From AC-32 sp963717475 (lineage in GTDB: Bacteria > Actinomycetota > Thermoleophilia > Gaiellales > Gaiellaceae): a stretch of DNA of 64,000 bases. This document shows positions 33,235 through 42,066 of the stretch, one piece after another. The notes under the pieces were generated by a model. That model worked only from the letters and a program-made list of their open reading frames with translations, ran no database searches and was not told the origin of the DNA. Position numbers and translations under genes: made by a program. How positions within the stretch are numbered: position 1 is the stretch's first letter; the number at the start of each line of letters is the position of its first letter. The DNA lies in the NCBI GenBank assembly GCA_963717475.1, contig OY970337.1, forward strand, positions 2,232,001-2,296,000, read 5' to 3'.

Positions 33235-34493
33235 TCCTCGAAGCGGCGAACCACGATGCACGCGTTGTGGCCGCCGAAGCCGAACGAGTTCGAGACGGCG
33301 ACCCTGACGTCGGCCTCGCGCGCCTCGTTCGGGATGTAGTCGAGGTCGCACTCGGGGTCCGGCTCGTCGTAGTTGATCGTCGGCGGCAGCATGCCCCGGT
33401 CGACGGCCAGCGTCGTGAACATCGCCTCGACCGCGCCCGCGGCGCCGAGGCAGTGGCCCGTCGCGCCCTTCGTCGACGAGACCGGCGTCTTGTGCGCGTT
33501 CTCCTCGCCGAGCGCAAGCTTCAGGACACGCGTCTCCGAGGCGTCGCCGAGCGGCGTCGAAGTGCCGTGCGCGTTGATGTAGTCGATCTCGTCGGGAGAA
33601 ACGCCGGCGTCGCCGAAGGCCATCTGCATCGCCCGCGCCGGGTTCACCCCGGTGGGGTCGGGCTCCGTGATGTGGCGCGCGTCGGAGGAGACGCCGTAGC
33701 CGAGCAGCTCTGCGTAGATCTTCGCTCCACGCGCCTGCGCGTGCTCGAGGGCCTCGAGGACGACGACCGCGCCCGCCTCGCCCATCACGAACCCGTCGCG
33801 ACCTGCGTCGAACGGACGGCTCGCCTTCTCCGGCTCGTCGTTGCGCCGGGAGAGCGCGCGCATCGCGCTGAAGCCCGCGATCCCGACCTCGGTCACCGGC
33901 GCCTCGGTCCCGCCGCAGAGCATCACGTCCGCGCGGCCAAGCCTGATCGCGTCGGCGCCTTCGCCGATCGCCATGTTCGAAGCCGCGCAGGCGGTGCACT
34001 GCGAGCTGAGGGGGCCCTGCGTCCCGAGCTGCATCGAGACCCAGGCCGCGCCCATGTTCGGGATGATCTCCGGGATCGAGAACGGGTTGACACGGTCGGG
34101 CCCGCGTTCGAGTAGCTCGGCATGGCAGTCCTGGAAGGCCTTCAGGCCGCCGATGCCGGTCGCAATCGCGGCGCCGACCCGGTCCGGCTCCTTGGAGATC
34201 TCGAGGCCGGCATCCTGCTCGGCCATGCGGGCGGCCGCGACGACCAGGTGCGCGAAGCGGTCCATGCGCCGCGTCTGCTTGCGGTCGATGAAGTCTGTCG
34301 CGTCGAAGTCCTTCACCTCGCAGGCGAAGTGGACGTAGAAGTCGCTCGAGTCGAACTGCGTGATGGGGCCGGCACCCGACTTGCCGGCGATCAGGCTCTC
34401 CCAGCTCGTCTCGGCGTCGTTGCCCAATGGGGTCAGGGCACCGAGGCCGGTGATCACGACCCTGCGTCTGCCGTTGAGAGAAGCCCCGTTCAC
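33231..34493 (-). CDS. fabF: 3-oxoacyl-ACP synthase II
   Basis: 420 residues from GTG 34493. The thiolase-fold triad is visible: catalytic Cys in SSQCTACAASNM (near residue 170), His in INAHGTSTPLGD and His in SSTKGATGHCLGAAG. The end carries SNSFGFGGHNA. It extends acyl chains using malonyl-ACP. It is the last gene of fabZ-fabH-fabD-fabG-fabF; the acyl-carrier gene usually found between fabG and fabF is missing, because fabG's stop overlaps the fabF start by 4 nt. Confidence 0.95.
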   Translation of the reverse strand: MNGASLNGRRRVVITGLGALTPLGNDAETSWESLIAGKSGAGPITQFDSSDFYVHFACEVKDFDATDFIDRKQTRRMDRFAHLVVAAARMAEQDAGLEISKEPDRVGAAIATGIGGLKAFQDCHAELLERGPDRVNPFSIPEIIPNMGAAWVSMQLGTQGPLSSQCTACAASNMAIGEGADAIRLGRADVMLCGGTEAPVTEVGIAGFSAMRALSRRNDEPEKASRPFDAGRDGFVMGEAGAVVVLEALEHAQARGAKIYAELLGYGVSSDARHITEPDPTGVNPARAMQMAFGDAGVSPDEIDYINAHGTSTPLGDASETRVLKLALGEENAHKTPVSSTKGATGHCLGAAGAVEAMFTTLAVDRGMLPPTINYDEPDPECDLDYIPNEAREADVRVAVSNSFGFGGHNACIVVRRFED

Positions 34494-35221
34494 ATTCCCA
34501 AGCCGCCGTCGACGAGCATGACCTCGCCCGTGATGAACGAGGCCTCGTCGGAGCAGAGGAAGCGTACCGCCCCCGCGATGTCCTCCGGCTCGCCGAGCCG
34601 GCCGAGAGGCGTGTTCGAGAGCATCGCCTCACGCGCCTCCTCGGGCAGGACGTCGGTCAAGCGGGTGTTCACGTAGCCCGGCGCGACCACGTTCGCGCGC
34701 ACGTTGCGGCTCCCGAGCTCGCGGGCGAGGGACTTGGTGAAGCCGATGATCCCGGCCTTCGAGGCGCCGTAGTTCGTCTGGCCCCAGTTGCCGTGGATGC
34801 CGACGATGCTCGAGACGTTCACGATCGAGCCGGAGCGCTTCTTCATCATCGGCCGCGCGACCGCGCGGCACGTGTAGAAGACCGACGAGAGGTTGGTCTC
34901 GATCACGGCGCGCCAATCATCGTCGGGCATGCGCGCAAGCAGGCCGTCGCGGGTCAGGCCCGCGTTGTTGACGAGGACGTCGACGTCACCCGCCTCCTCG
35001 ACGAGCTGCCGCGCGGACGCGGGATCGGAGACGTCGGCCTGCACCGCGCGTCCCCCTGCTTCCGCCGCGACCTGATCGGCCTCCTCGGCGCCCGAGTTGT
35101 AGCCCACGACCACTTGCGCGCCCGCGCGCCCGAGCTCGAGCGCGATCGCCCGGCCGATCCCGCGGGAGCCGCCGGTGACGAGAGCGACCTTGCCTTCGAG
35201 CGAGCAGAACTCGTCAGGCAG
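34490..35221 (-). CDS. fabG: 3-oxoacyl-ACP reductase, non-canonical start
   Basis: A 243-residue SDR. The cofactor site VALVTGGSRGIGRAIA, NNAGLTRDG, the catalytic VNVSSIVG and YGASKAG, and the end GEVMLVDGGLGM are all present. The first canonical in-frame start (GTG 35113) lies after the nucleotide-binding motif and would give a dead protein. The natural start must be upstream. The best candidate is CTG 35221, overlapping the fabD stop by 8 nt, which yields a protein starting LPDEFCSLEGKVALVTGG. It reduces beta-ketoacyl-ACP. Confidence 0.9.
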   Translation of the reverse strand: MPDEFCSLEGKVALVTGGSRGIGRAIALELGRAGAQVVVGYNSGAEEADQVAAEAGGRAVQADVSDPASARQLVEEAGDVDVLVNNAGLTRDGLLARMPDDDWRAVIETNLSSVFYTCRAVARPMMKKRSGSIVNVSSIVGIHGNWGQTNYGASKAGIIGFTKSLARELGSRNVRANVVAPGYVNTRLTDVLPEEAREAMLSNTPLGRLGEPEDIAGAVRFLCSDEASFITGEVMLVDGGLGM

Positions 35222-36149
35222 AGTGCAGAGTCTCCCGCAGCTTCTCGATCGAAGCGAGGTCCCCGACCGGGATCGCCTTCACGGTCCTGTCGATCCTCTT
35301 CAGTAAACCGGTGAGGACGTTCCCCGGGCCGACCTCGACGAAGACGGTCGCGCCCTGGCGCATCAGCTCCCGCGCCGCCTGCGTGAACTTGACCGGCGCG
35401 GTCAGCTGCTCGACGAGGAGCGACGCCAGCCGCTGGGCGGGCTCGATCTTCGCCGTCACGGTCGACATGAACGGCGCGACCGGCTCGGAGAAGCGCGCTC
35501 GCTCGACGACCGGCCGGAGGCGCTCCGCCGCGCGTTCTATAAGCGGGCTGTGGAAGGCGCCGGAGACGCGCAGCTTGACCGTCCGGCGCGCGCCTTCGAG
35601 CTCGGCCTCGGCGCAGCACTCGTCGACCGCGTGGTTCTCGCCGGACACGACGATCTGGCCGGGGCAGTTGTAGTTCGCGGGCCACACGCGCGTGATCCGC
35701 TCGCAGAGCCGCTCGACGATCGAGTCCTCCAGGCCGAGGATCGCCGCCATCGAGCCGGGGTTCTCACGCGCAGCCGCGGCCATCGCAAGTCCGCGCTCGC
35801 GGACGAGCGCGATCGCGTCGAAAGTCGGCAGCGCCTTGGCGGCGGCGAGCGCGGCGAACTCGCCGACGGAGTGGCCGACGACGTAATCCGGCTCGAGCCC
35901 GCGAGAGCGCAGGGCGGCGAGCACGGCGAGGCTCGTCGTCACGAGCGCCGGCTGCTGCACTTCCGTCTGCACGAGCTCTTCCTCCGGAGCCTCGAAGCAC
36001 AGGCGCGCCAGGTCGAGGCCCGACGCCTTGCTTCCGCGCTCGTACACCTCCATCGCCTCCGGCACCGCGTGGGCGATCTCACGACCCATGCCGACCTCCA
36101 GGGAGCCCTGGCCGGGGAAGCAAAACGCAATCTTTGGGGGCGTGCTCAT
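35214..36149 (-). CDS. fabD: Malonyl-CoA:ACP transacylase
   Basis: 311 residues from ATG 36149, which follows a GGAGGAG. The fold markers are IAFCFPGQGSLEVGMG, the nucleophile in VVGHSVGEFAALAAA, QIVVSGEN, and FVEVGPGNVLTGLLKR with the preceding FHSPL histidine. It charges ACP with malonyl units. It is coupled to fabH upstream by ATGA and to fabG downstream by an overlap. Reading could be extended upstream but the extra residues are unlike the family. Confidence 0.95.
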   Translation of the reverse strand: MSTPPKIAFCFPGQGSLEVGMGREIAHAVPEAMEVYERGSKASGLDLARLCFEAPEEELVQTEVQQPALVTTSLAVLAALRSRGLEPDYVVGHSVGEFAALAAAKALPTFDAIALVRERGLAMAAAARENPGSMAAILGLEDSIVERLCERITRVWPANYNCPGQIVVSGENHAVDECCAEAELEGARRTVKLRVSGAFHSPLIERAAERLRPVVERARFSEPVAPFMSTVTAKIEPAQRLASLLVEQLTAPVKFTQAARELMRQGATVFVEVGPGNVLTGLLKRIDRTVKAIPVGDLASIEKLRETLHSA

Positions 36150-37159
36150 TCTCCTCCTCCGTCCGTCCATTCGATCAAACCAGAGCCCCATGTGAGGCCT
36201 GCACCCATTCCGGTCATCAGCACGAGCCGCCCGGGCTGAAGCCGGCCTTCCCGTCTTGCGTCTGCGAGCGCCAGCGGGATCGAGCCGGAGGAAGTGTTGC
36301 CGTAACGGTCGACGTCGATGACCACTTTTTCCTTCGGAATGCCCAGTTTCTGCGTCGCATAATCGATGATGCGCACGTTTGCCTGATGGGGAACGTACAC
36401 ATCCACATCCTCAATCGTGCGCCCGCATTCGGCCAGCACCGCCTCCGCCGACGTGACGAGCACCCGCGTCGCGAACTTGAAGACCTCGCGGCCGTTCATC
36501 TGGACGAAGTGCAGGCCGTCGGCGACGGTCTCCTCCGTGGCGGGTGAGCGCGAGCCGCCGGCCGGCAGATAGAGCTGGCGACCGCCGGAGCCGTCCGCGC
36601 CGAGCTCGAAGCCGAGGAAGCCTCCCCTGGGAACACGCTCGAGCACGACCGCACCTGCTCCGTCGCCGAAGAGGACGGCTGTCCCGCGGTCGCTCCAGTC
36701 CAGGATCCGCGAGAGGACATCCCCGCCGATGACGAGCGCACGGTGTCCGAGCCCCGCGGCGAGCATCCCGTACGCCTGCGCGACCGCGTACATGAAGCCC
36801 GTGCAGCCCGCGGACAGGTCGTAGGCGGCTGCGTCCTTCGCCCCGAGCTGGTCGGCGATGATCGCGCCGGTTGCCGGGAAGGCCATGTCCGGCGTGACGG
36901 TCGCCACGATGACGAGGTCGAGGTCGGACCCCTGGAGCCCGGCTGCCTCGAGCGCCTCGCGCGCGGCCGGAAGCGCCAGGTCGGAGAGCGCCTCGCCGGG
37001 CTCGGCGATCCGCCGCTCGCGGATCCCGGTGCGCTCGACGATCCACTCGTCGGAGGTCTCCATCATCGTCGAGAGCTCGTCGTTCGTCATCACGCGCTCC
37101 GGCACGCGCGCACCGAGGCCCGTGATCCCTACGGCGACACCGTTAGAGCTGCCGATCAC
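36146..37159 (-). CDS. fabH: 3-oxoacyl-ACP synthase III
   Basis: 337 residues from GTG 37159. It has ERTGIRERRIA, the catalytic Cys in DLSAGCTGFMYA (near residue 120), His in VPHQANVRIIDY and Asn in RYGNTSSGSIPLAL, so the Cys-His-Asn triad is complete. It starts chains by condensing acetyl- or branched acyl-CoA with malonyl-ACP. The start overlaps the fabZ stop as GTGA and its stop overlaps fabD's ATG. Confidence 0.95.
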   Translation of the reverse strand: MIGSSNGVAVGITGLGARVPERVMTNDELSTMMETSDEWIVERTGIRERRIAEPGEALSDLALPAAREALEAAGLQGSDLDLVIVATVTPDMAFPATGAIIADQLGAKDAAAYDLSAGCTGFMYAVAQAYGMLAAGLGHRALVIGGDVLSRILDWSDRGTAVLFGDGAGAVVLERVPRGGFLGFELGADGSGGRQLYLPAGGSRSPATEETVADGLHFVQMNGREVFKFATRVLVTSAEAVLAECGRTIEDVDVYVPHQANVRIIDYATQKLGIPKEKVVIDVDRYGNTSSGSIPLALADARREGRLQPGRLVLMTGMGAGLTWGSGLIEWTDGGGE

Positions 37160-37596
37160 GTCTGCTCCACGGCAAAGGTCAAGGTGCCGCGAGCGGCAAG
37201 CTTCCCGCCAACTTTCGCCGTCGCCTTGCCCTTGCCGATCGGGCCGCGGACGGCTTCGAGGCGGCACTCGAGCTCGAGCTCGTCGCCCGGCTCGACTATC
37301 CGCTTGAAGCGAACGCCGTCGATGCCGCCGAAGAACGCGATCCGGCCGCGGTTCTCCTCCTGCGAGAGCACCGCGACCGCGCCCGCCTGCGCCATTGCCT
37401 CGACGATCAGCACGCCCGGCATCACCGGCCGGCCGGGGAAGTGGCCGGCGAACCACCACTCGTCGCCGCGCACGCGCTTCCGCGCGACGACCCGCGCACC
37501 CGGCTCCAGCTCGACGACTTCGTCGATCAGGAGAAACGGGTCCCGGTGCGGCAGGATCGCCTCGATCTGTTCACGCCCGAGCGTCGTCTGGGCCAC
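37156..37596 (-). CDS. fabZ: 3-hydroxyacyl-ACP dehydratase
   Basis: 146 residues from GTG 37596. It has ILPHRDPFLLIDEV, the hot-dog active-site strand HFPGRPVMPGVLIVEAMAQ with catalytic His and Glu, and FFGGIDGVRFKR. It removes water from 3-hydroxyacyl-ACP during chain elongation. It is first in the fab operon. The promoter must lie in the short gap before the divergent 37618 gene, or within that gene. Confidence 0.93.
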   Translation of the reverse strand: MAQTTLGREQIEAILPHRDPFLLIDEVVELEPGARVVARKRVRGDEWWFAGHFPGRPVMPGVLIVEAMAQAGAVAVLSQEENRGRIAFFGGIDGVRFKRIVEPGDELELECRLEAVRGPIGKGKATAKVGGKLAARGTLTFAVEQT

Positions 37597-37617
37597 GGCG
37601 GGCCTAGTGTATGGCTC

Positions 37618-37899
37618 GTGGGTGACTCGCTCGCGCGGGAGGACGTGCTTCCACGCCTGCGCGGCCGGCTCGGCCGCGAGTACCGCTACGTCGAGTCGAC
37701 TCCGTCGACCCAGCTGCTGGTCCGGGATCGGCGTCAACGTCAACTCACCGAAGCGCAGCTGCCGGAGGAGGTCGACCGCCCCGAGACGTCCCTGCCGGTC
37801 GAGACGGGGCGCGAGATCGACCGCGCCGACTTGGTCGCGGAGCTGCTCGAGCAACTGGAGCGCGGCTACGACGAGTGGGTCAGCGGTGCGCGTGGATGA
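37618..37899 (+). CDS. Hypothetical protein, 93 residues
   Basis: A polar, charged protein starting at GTG 37618, divergent from fabZ. It begins VGDSLAREDVLPRLRGRLG, has EYRYVESTPSTQLLVRD in the middle and ends in a helix of LVAELLEQLERGYDEWV. There is no membrane segment and no recognised family. Codon choice looks like coding sequence. Its 3' end overlaps the convergent amidase gene by 20 nt. The function is not known. Confidence 0.45.
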   Translation: MGDSLAREDVLPRLRGRLGREYRYVESTPSTQLLVRDRRQRQLTEAQLPEEVDRPETSLPVETGREIDRADLVAELLEQLERGYDEWVSGARG

Positions 37900-39925
37900 C
37901 GCGGCTTCGGTTACCCGCGGCGTCCACGGCCCACGCGCGCAGCGTGCGCACGGTTCCGCGATGGCCGACCCGGAAGACCCCGGGCCGCTTGACGTTCAGC
38001 CGCCGAGCGCGGCCGTTCAGCACGAGCGTGAACCGCGCAGGCTCGTTGAGCCGGAACCGCAGGTAGCGCAGCGAGACAAGTCTCAGGGCGGGCGGCGCGC
38101 GGTCTAGCCGGAGCGCGCGCGTGCGGACGACCGTCGCGACCGAGTCGGTCACGGTCAGAACCGCCCGGTACCGCCCGTCGCGGACGCCCGCGCCGTCCCA
38201 ACTCGGTTCCTGAACACCTGCGCCGAAGTCCCCGTCGAGCAAGGTCGCGACGGTGGCGCTCCCCGAGACGATGCGCAGCGAGACGGTGGCCGGGGCATCG
38301 AGCTCGACCCGCAAGGCGACCGGCCGGGAGAAGACCGCCGCGCTGGGGTCGAAGCCGGCCAGCGTCGCGTCGGCGATCACGTCGCGCGACGCCTGCGCCT
38401 GGCGGCCTCGTGCGTCCTGGGCCACGACCTGGATCCGGTACTGGCCGTCGGGCACGCCGGAGATGCCGCTCCAGGAGAACTTCTGCGGCCCCGCGTGCTG
38501 CAGCTTCCTGAAGAAGAGCGTCTGGATGATCAGCCCGTTCGCGTCGAGGACGGTCGCGGTCACGAGCGACTGGCCGGCCAGCCGGTACCGGAGCGTCGCC
38601 CGGTCCGACGGCGTGAGCACGGCCGGCGCGACCTTGAGGCCACCGACCGCGGGCGGCGGCAGCGCGGTTCCGATGGCGCCGGTGGCGCTCCTCGCATCGG
38701 GGGCGGCGATTGCCCAGGTATAGCGCTGGTCGGCGGAAACGCCCCTTGCGTCCCAGATCCAGTCGACCTGCGTCCCGGTACCCGAGCCGCTGCCGACGAC
38801 CGTGCCCGACTCGTCGCGGACGGTGACCGTCCACTCCGACGGGCTCGAGAGACGCGCCGTGAACTCGACCGGCCCGCCGAGCGCTCCCGCCACCGCAGGC
38901 CCGTAGATCTTCGGCAGGCCCGTCTGCGCCACGGCCGTGCGAATCGAGGGGAGCTGCCGGTAGAGGCTCGTGCCTGGGCAGCTCGTCGGGTACGCGTCGC
39001 GGTGTCCGGAGATCGCGTTCAGCGTCACGGCGCGGCCCGGCGGGTAGCGCGGGTTCCCGGCCGAGATGCGCACGACCCGGGAGAGCGGGTCGACGTGAGC
39101 GAGATCGAGCCGCCAGGCCAGCAGCGAGACGAGCGCGGCCTTCGCCGCAGGCGAGATCGGCGTCGAGCCGTACGTGCCGAGCACTGCAACGCCCGCGCTG
39201 CCGGCGTTGAACCCCATCGCGTGCGCGCCGATCACCGGCCGTGTGATGCCGCCGTACCGGCCCTCGAAGACCTGGCCGTACTTGTCGACAAGGAAGTTGT
39301 AGCCGATGTCGTTCCAGCCGTTCCCCTGAACGTGGTACAGCATGATCGCGCGCACGATCGAGGCCGACTGGCTCGCGCTGTAGTTGTTCGAGCCGGCCGT
39401 GTGGTGGACGATCGCAAGGTGGACGCCGTCCGCATAGCTCGGCGGGGCCCGCCGGATCGACTCGGGTGCGTGCCACTGGGCGCGGGTGATGATCGTCGGC
39501 TGCCCGGTGAACTCCGGCTGCTTGAAGTCGGCCCGCCGGAAGACCTGGCCCTGCGAGCGGCCGCGGACGAAGAAGGCGCGGACCGCGCTCACGCGGCCGA
39601 CCGTCCGGTACTGGAGTGCGACGGCGCTTCCCGTCCAGTACGGCGAGCCGAGGTGCCAGCCGCGACGGCGGTTCTCTACGCCGCGGTTCGGGAGGTCGTC
39701 CCCCTCCGGGGCTACGGGCTGCCAGCGCCCCCAGCGCCCACCCGCCGAGCGCGTCCGGAAGAGGACCGTGCCGGTTCCCCGCCAGTGGAGACCCACGAGA
39801 TCGAAGCGCTTCACCGCGATCGGCCGGCCGCCGCGCAGGTCCTGCGAGGCAAGCGAAAGGCCCGCTGCGGAAGCGGCCCCGGGCGCTGCGAGAGCGAGGG
39901 TGGCTGCGGCGAGGACGACCCGCAC
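37880..39925 (-). CDS. Exported PGRP-type N-acetylmuramoyl-L-alanine amidase
   Basis: 681 residues from GTG 39925, which places a normal signal peptide (VVLAAATLALAAPGAASA) at the N terminus; TTG 39961 is an alternative. Residues about 135-330 form an amidase_2/PGRP domain with zinc-site motifs LAIVHHTAGSNNYS, GWNDIGYNFLVDKYGQVFEG and ISGHRDAYPTSCPG. The C-terminal half has FlgD-like Ig repeats (ISGVPDGQYRIQVVAQDARG, GAGVRDGRYRAVLTVTD), about 90 residues apart. It would cut peptidoglycan stem peptides outside the cell. Confidence 0.88.
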   Translation of the reverse strand: MRVVLAAATLALAAPGAASAAGLSLASQDLRGGRPIAVKRFDLVGLHWRGTGTVLFRTRSAGGRWGRWQPVAPEGDDLPNRGVENRRRGWHLGSPYWTGSAVALQYRTVGRVSAVRAFFVRGRSQGQVFRRADFKQPEFTGQPTIITRAQWHAPESIRRAPPSYADGVHLAIVHHTAGSNNYSASQSASIVRAIMLYHVQGNGWNDIGYNFLVDKYGQVFEGRYGGITRPVIGAHAMGFNAGSAGVAVLGTYGSTPISPAAKAALVSLLAWRLDLAHVDPLSRVVRISAGNPRYPPGRAVTLNAISGHRDAYPTSCPGTSLYRQLPSIRTAVAQTGLPKIYGPAVAGALGGPVEFTARLSSPSEWTVTVRDESGTVVGSGSGTGTQVDWIWDARGVSADQRYTWAIAAPDARSATGAIGTALPPPAVGGLKVAPAVLTPSDRATLRYRLAGQSLVTATVLDANGLIIQTLFFRKLQHAGPQKFSWSGISGVPDGQYRIQVVAQDARGRQAQASRDVIADATLAGFDPSAAVFSRPVALRVELDAPATVSLRIVSGSATVATLLDGDFGAGVQEPSWDGAGVRDGRYRAVLTVTDSVATVVRTRALRLDRAPPALRLVSLRYLRFRLNEPARFTLVLNGRARRLNVKRPGVFRVGHRGTVRTLRAWAVDAAGNRSRVIHAHR

Positions 39926-39987
39926 CCGGCCGAGAGTCGCAGAAGAATGCTGCGGCCGCAAGGCTCGCTGATAGCATCCTTACAACT

Positions 39988-41286
39988 GTGAAAGGGCCGA
40001 TTCTGCGGGCATTTTTGGGCTCGCTCGCCCTGGCGCTGGCCGTCCCCGCACTGGCCTTCGGCGCCTCCGCGAAGCCGAAGGTGCTGGTGATCCACTTTCC
40101 GCTCGAGGTCAACCCGGTCACGTCGAGCTATCTCGATCACCAGCTCCACCGCGCCGAGAACGACCACTACTCCGCGGCCGTGATCGCGCTCGACACTCCC
40201 GGCGGACTCTCGGAGTCGATGCGCACGATCGTCAAGAACGAGGTCGCCCTGAAGATTCCGGTGATCGTCTACGTCTCGCCCCAGGGCTCGCGCGCCGCAT
40301 CGGCCGGCGTCTGGATCACCGAGGCGGGCGACATCGCGGCCATGGCGCCGCAGACGAACATCGGCTCCTCGACGCCGATCGACTCGAGCGGCCAGAACAT
40401 CTCCTCTGACCTCCGGCGCAAGGTGATCAACGACGCGGTCGCCTCGCTCGAGAGCCTGATGCGCTACCACGGCCGAAACGAGGCGTGGGCCGAACAAGCC
40501 GTGAAGCACGCCGCGAACGTGGACGACACCACGGCACTCAAGATCAACGTCGTCGACGTGCTGGCGCCGACGCTGCCGGAGCTCCTCAACAAGATCGACG
40601 GGCGGACCACCGTCGGCAAGAAGCTCGTCCTCCACACAGCGGGCGCGGAGCTCGTCGAGGCGCACCCCGGCTTCTTCACGCGGCTGCTGAACGCGCTGAT
40701 CGACCCGAACCTGATTCCGCTCCTGTTCCTGGCGGGTCTGGCCGGAATCGGCTTCGAGATCTTCCATCCCGGGGTGGTGCTGCCCGGCGCGCTGGGCGCG
40801 GTCGCGCTGCTTCTGGCGCTGTTCGGCTTCGCCGTGCTGCCGATCAGCTGGGCCGGCCTTGCGCTGCTGATCCTCGGCGCCGCCTTACTCGTGATCGACG
40901 CGCACGTGACGACCCATGGAGCACTGACCGTGTCGGGCCTGATCAGCATGGTCGTCGGCTCTCTGCTGCTCTTCCACAACGCGCCGGCGCCGTACAACAA
41001 CGTGAATACGCCGCTCGTGATCGCGTTCGCCGTGGCGATCGGCAGCTTCTGGGCGATCGCCATCTCCAAGGCGGTCGCAGTTCGCCGGAGCCCGGTCTCC
41101 GTCGGCCCCCAGACGATCGTCGGCGAGCTCGGCGAGGCGCGGCGCGACGGCTTCGTGTTCGTCCACGGCGAGCTGTGGCGCGCGCGGGCCGCAGACGGCG
41201 AGCCTCTCCGGCCGGGTCAGCAGGTGCGCGTCGCGGGCGTCGGGCCCGACCTCTCGCTCGACGTCGAGCACCTCGCCGAGGAGTAG
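39988..41286 (+). CDS. NfeD-family membrane serine protease (NfeD1)
   Basis: 432 residues from GTG 39988. A signal/anchor helix is followed by a ClpP-class domain: VIALDTPGGLSESM, then VSPQGSRAASAGVWI with the catalytic Ser, with a lysine in the DLRRKVINDA region. Four or so transmembrane helices (residues about 245-370) follow, then an OB-fold NfeD domain at the C terminus (VGPQTIVGELGEARRDG, FVFVHGELWRARA). In many bacteria this protease cleaves and controls the stomatin made by the next gene, and that partner starts 12 nt downstream here. Confidence 0.9.
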   Translation: MKGPILRAFLGSLALALAVPALAFGASAKPKVLVIHFPLEVNPVTSSYLDHQLHRAENDHYSAAVIALDTPGGLSESMRTIVKNEVALKIPVIVYVSPQGSRAASAGVWITEAGDIAAMAPQTNIGSSTPIDSSGQNISSDLRRKVINDAVASLESLMRYHGRNEAWAEQAVKHAANVDDTTALKINVVDVLAPTLPELLNKIDGRTTVGKKLVLHTAGAELVEAHPGFFTRLLNALIDPNLIPLLFLAGLAGIGFEIFHPGVVLPGALGAVALLLALFGFAVLPISWAGLALLILGAALLVIDAHVTTHGALTVSGLISMVVGSLLLFHNAPAPYNNVNTPLVIAFAVAIGSFWAIAISKAVAVRRSPVSVGPQTIVGELGEARRDGFVFVHGELWRARAADGEPLRPGQQVRVAGVGPDLSLDVEHLAEE

Positions 41287-41298
41287 GATCGCCCCGAC

Positions 41299-42066
41299 AT
41301 GACTGCCGCGATCGTCGTCTTCCTCGTCCTCCTCTTCCTGCTCGTCCTCTTCCTGATCTCCGCGATCAAGGTCGCGCGCGAGTACGAGCGCGGAATCATC
41401 TTCCGCCTCGGGCGCCTGCTGCCGGAGCCGAAAGGGCCGGGGCTCTTCCTCCTGATCCCCGTCGTCGACCGGATGGTCAAGGTCGACCTCCGGACGATCA
41501 CGCTCAACATCCCGCCGCAGGAGGTCATCACCAAGGACAACGTGCCGGTGCGGGTGAACGCGGTCGCCTACTTCCGGATCGTCGAGCCGAAGAACGCGAT
41601 CGTGCAGGTCGAGAACTTCATGGTCGCGACCTCCCAGATCGCCCAGACGACGCTCCGGTCGGTCCTCGGCCAGCACCTCCTGGACGAGTTGCTGTCGGAG
41701 CGCGACAAGATCAACGCGATCCTGCAGGAGATCATCGACGAGGCCACCTCGCCCTGGGGCATCAAGGTCGCGATCGTCGAGGTCAAGGACGTCGAGATTC
41801 CGTCGAGCATGCAGCGCGCGATGGCACGCCAGGCCGAGGCCGAGCGCGAGCGGCGCGCGAAGGTGATCGCCGCCGAGGGCGAGTTCCAGGCCTCCGAGAG
41901 GCTGAAGGACGCGGCCGTCGTGATCGAGCAGCACCCGATCGCGCTCCAGCTCCGCTACCTGCAGACGCTGCTCGAGCTCGGCTCCTCGCAGTCGACCACG
42001 ATCGTTTTCCCGGCGCCGATCGAGCTGCTCAAGCCGTTCATCGAGCGGGCGAGCTCCAGCTCCTGA
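41299..42066 (+). CDS. SPFH/stomatin-like protein (slipin)
   Basis: 255 residues. One N-terminal membrane helix (AAIVVFLVLLFLLVLFLI) precedes an SPFH domain with YERGIIFRLGRL, DRMVKVDLRTITLNIPPQEVIT and DNVPVRVNAVAYFRI. A coiled-coil with EAERERRAKVIAAEGEFQAS follows. It forms membrane-associated oligomers and pairs with the NfeD protease upstream, probably in membrane quality control or lipid organisation. Its stop overlaps the CTG start of the galT-like gene. Confidence 0.92.
   Translation: MTAAIVVFLVLLFLLVLFLISAIKVAREYERGIIFRLGRLLPEPKGPGLFLLIPVVDRMVKVDLRTITLNIPPQEVITKDNVPVRVNAVAYFRIVEPKNAIVQVENFMVATSQIAQTTLRSVLGQHLLDELLSERDKINAILQEIIDEATSPWGIKVAIVEVKDVEIPSSMQRAMARQAEAERERRAKVIAAEGEFQASERLKDAAVVIEQHPIALQLRYLQTLLELGSSQSTTIVFPAPIELLKPFIERASSSS

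Noticed and set aside
37911..40121. A 736-residue frame overlapping the amidase gene
   Set aside because: Arginine-rich shadow; the amidase frame has a signal peptide and zinc motifs.
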